Source: Jeotgalibacillus alimentarius
GTDB lineage: Bacteria; Bacillota; Bacilli; Bacillales; Jeotgalibacillaceae
Length of the DNA stretch: 64,000 nucleotides
Assembly (NCBI RefSeq): GCF_000829445.1
Contig: NZ_JXRQ01000015.1
Coordinates: 186,001 to 250,000, forward strand
Direction of reading: 5' to 3'
This document shows, one piece after another, positions 62,699-64,000 of this stretch (within the stretch, counting starts at the first letter, position 1; every line of letters begins with the position of its first letter). A program made the translations under genes and the position numbers. The notes under the pieces were generated by a model. It made no database searches and had not been told where the DNA came from. It saw only the letters and a program-made list of their open reading frames with translations.

Positions 62699-62949
62699 TC
62701 GTTCAGCCCCAGTTCTTTTTTAATCTCCTCATCCGATAACCAACTGTTATTTTTCTCCACTGACTTTTCCGCCTTTAACAATTCAGTTAAAAGTTTAATG
62801 GTAGCCTGACTTTTTTCATATTCATTAATATCTACAATTGCAAATCTCCCCCGTCCATTTTTAGTTAAAAAAACCGGAGCCCCTTCACTTATATCTTTCA
62901 ATACCTCGTTGTAATTTCTTAAGTCTGAAACTGGTTTAATGTTAGGCAT
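62695..62949 (-). CDS. Phd/YefM-family antitoxin
   Basis: An 84-residue antitoxin: 'MPNIKPVSDLRNYNEVLKDI' and 'VFLTKNGRGRFAIVDINEYE' are the N-terminal DNA-binding core of Phd/YefM, and the charged tail 'WLSDEEIKKELGLNE' would wrap the toxin. AGGAGG is before ATG 62949. It likely represses its own operon. Confidence 0.92.
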   Translation of the reverse strand: MPNIKPVSDLRNYNEVLKDISEGAPVFLTKNGRGRFAIVDINEYEKSQATIKLLTELLKAEKSVEKNNSWLSDEEIKKELGLNE

Positions 62950-63032
62950 ACTGACTTCCTCCTTTTGAAAAATTATATCACAATCCTACATAAGATATTA
63001 CTTAATATATTACTTCATTTATTGCGCATAGT

Positions 63033-63066
63033 AAAAAGCCGGTGCAATATACATGCACCGGCTTTC
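63033..63066 (-). terminator. Terminator after the copper-binding protein gene
   Basis: AAAGCCGGTGCA pairs with TGCACCGGCTTT, T run on the minus side. Confidence 0.85.
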
Positions 63067-63077
63067 TATTCTTTATA

Positions 63078-63404
63078 TTACACCGCCATCTTACGGCATT
63101 CCTCCGCACATTTACGGCACGCTTCTGCACATTGCTGACAGTGATCGTGGTCATGCTTGGCGCATTCATCTGCACACGATTCACAAATCTCTGCGCACAG
63201 TCCACAAATCTCACGTACATGTGGGCTATTTGACTGCATGGCAGTGATAGCAAGTGCACACACATCTGCACACTCACGGTCCGAGCGGATACAATCCGCC
63301 ATCATCTTCACATCTTCTTCACTCAGGCAGGCATCAAAACAATGGTTACAGGCTTCCAGACACTTCTTGCAAGCCTCAAGACAATCCTGATATTGCTGGT
63401 TCAT
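63078..63404 (-). CDS. Four-helix-bundle Cys-rich copper-binding protein
   Basis: A 108-residue protein with 17 Cys or so in CxxxC spacing: 'CLEACKKCLEACNHCFDACLS', 'CADVCALAI', 'CGLCAEICESCADECAKH', 'CQQCAEACRKCAEECRKM'. This is the YhjQ/DUF326 ferredoxin-like or copper storage layout. The His-Asp-His stretch lies between helices 3 and 4. AGGAGG precedes ATG 63404. It probably stores or buffers Cu(I) in the cytosol; no signal peptide. Confidence 0.9.
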   Translation of the reverse strand: MNQQYQDCLEACKKCLEACNHCFDACLSEEDVKMMADCIRSDRECADVCALAITAMQSNSPHVREICGLCAEICESCADECAKHDHDHCQQCAEACRKCAEECRKMAV

Positions 63405-63498
63405 TTGAAACTCCTCCTTTATGTAAGTTCTATTATTGTCTTTCCCGATCAAATTTCTGCCAAACAAATTTAATCATATTCATTAAAAAACCTGGATT

Positions 63499-63515
63499 TC
63501 TGCATATTTTCTGCA
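63499..63515 (+). promoter_or_regulatory. Candidate regulator site: TCTGCA direct repeat, 11-bp spacing
   Basis: TCTGCATATTTTCTGCA, 42 bases before the sensor kinase start and about ten bases before a TTATACT -10-like box. It matches 60990-61006 at 15 of 17 bases. Confidence 0.5.
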
Positions 63516-63556
63516 CAAAATGGTCTTATACTCGTTATATGAGATGAGGTGCGGAC

Positions 63557-64000
63557 GTGAGTAAGTTATCTTTAAAGATCAGTCTTTTTTATCTAACAGG
63601 CATTGCCATTATTCTGGTGGTGTCATTATTCGTGATGCATAACCTGCTTGTAGAGCAGCAGGTGCAAAATGAACTTAAAAGTCTGCATCAGCGCGGTGAT
63701 AGTCATCGTGATGTGTTGTCTGAGAATATTGACCAGCGGACGATCGAGCATGTTGTGATGATGGAAGAAAAAGCGATAACTGAAGTCGTTATTCTTGATG
63801 AAAGCGGTCAGGTTGCAGGAGCTTCCAACCAGGCAGACGAACATGTATCCCAAGACTGGCTGAACGCGAATGAAGGAATTGCAGAAGATGATTGGCGGAA
63901 CGAACCCTTTCTTGCAAGTATCAGTCTGATCGATGGCGGTGGCAGTGTGATCATGCTTGAACCGACAGAACAAATACAGTCACTGATCAGCGACTTAAAC
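63557..64000 (+). CDS. Two-component sensor histidine kinase, N-terminal part (partial)
   Basis: The frame starts at GTG 63557 (GAGG 7 bases upstream) and runs off the right edge after 148 codons. It has one N-terminal helix ('KISLFYLTGIAIILVVSLFVM') and then an outer sensor domain ('VVILDESGQVAGASNQADEHV'), the usual beginning of a membrane histidine kinase. The HAMP and catalytic domains and any response-regulator gene lie beyond the window. The motif at 63499 would fit autoregulation. Confidence 0.7.
   Translation, partial: MSKLSLKISLFYLTGIAIILVVSLFVMHNLLVEQQVQNELKSLHQRGDSHRDVLSENIDQRTIEHVVMMEEKAITEVVILDESGQVAGASNQADEHVSQDWLNANEGIAEDDWRNEPFLASISLIDGGGSVIMLEPTEQIQSLISDLN

Overview
The window looks like chromosomal DNA of a low-GC Gram-positive rod of the order Bacillales. 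The evidence is strong GGAGG-type ribosome binding sites, frequent TTG and GTG starts, a T-box in front of a tyrosyl-tRNA synthetase gene, and many close relatives of Bacillus subtilis y-genes (YqkD, YhfK, YqjF, YwaF, YcsI and YdcZ types). A Planococcaceae/Jeotgalibacillus-like halotolerant bacterium is my best guess, but it is an inference. I see no tRNA or rRNA genes, prophage, transposase or CRISPR array. The region is a patchwork of short accessory operons: stress, detoxification, small-molecule modification, sensing, and many small membrane proteins.

Layout. 1-5100: the end of a Crp/Fnr regulator and a YdcZ transporter, a GyrI-like protein, then a five-gene minus-strand run (DUF1992, kinase-like protein, GNAT, glutathionyl-hydroquinone reductase, GNAT). 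5100-9320: an XRE-cupin regulator divergent from an EamA-type exporter; a four-gene operon (MOSC protein, 51-aa and 65-aa membrane proteins, ANT(6)-like nucleotidyltransferase); NUDIX. 9320-17050: modA-modB without modC, GrpB, MEDS and renalase-like proteins, VOC, a PAS-GGDEF diguanylate cyclase, YhfK, a thioredoxin-like protein. 17150-25450: two inverted copies of a ~180-bp palindromic repeat flank YqkD, an MBL hydrolase, DUF2071 and a MarR/nitroreductase/monooxygenase operon; a deletion derivative of the repeat lies at 10.86 kb. A cupin, a YcsI-like protein and small membrane proteins follow.

26100-37600: an ECF sigma factor paired with a membrane protein carrying a degenerate signal-peptidase fold; a methyltransferase/HAD/TPR operon; TyrRS with a T-box; TrhO; KatG with a PerR-like box; the pseudouridine synthase RluF. 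37690-46800: YwaF, a phytoene-desaturase-like oxidoreductase, a PAP2 phosphatase, a TVP38 gene with an apparent frameshift at its start, a nitronate monooxygenase, small lipoprotein and membrane genes, and a second ECF sigma/anti-sigma pair with a propeller-like ectodomain.

46950-64000: a P-loop kinase, DUF4440, and an ABC-F protein preceded by a leader peptide, mutually exclusive hairpins and a terminator (a ribosome-mediated attenuator); an MFS operon; XRE/DUF2975; a phosphotransferase/GNAT pair; a dicarboxylate symporter; a metallophosphoesterase; an APC permease; a Phd/YefM-RelE toxin-antitoxin pair; a Cys-rich copper-binding protein; and the start of a sensor kinase gene. The permease and kinase genes share a 17-bp direct-repeat motif upstream, suggesting one common regulator. 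The main themes are quinone, oxidative and antibiotic stress and envelope sensing.
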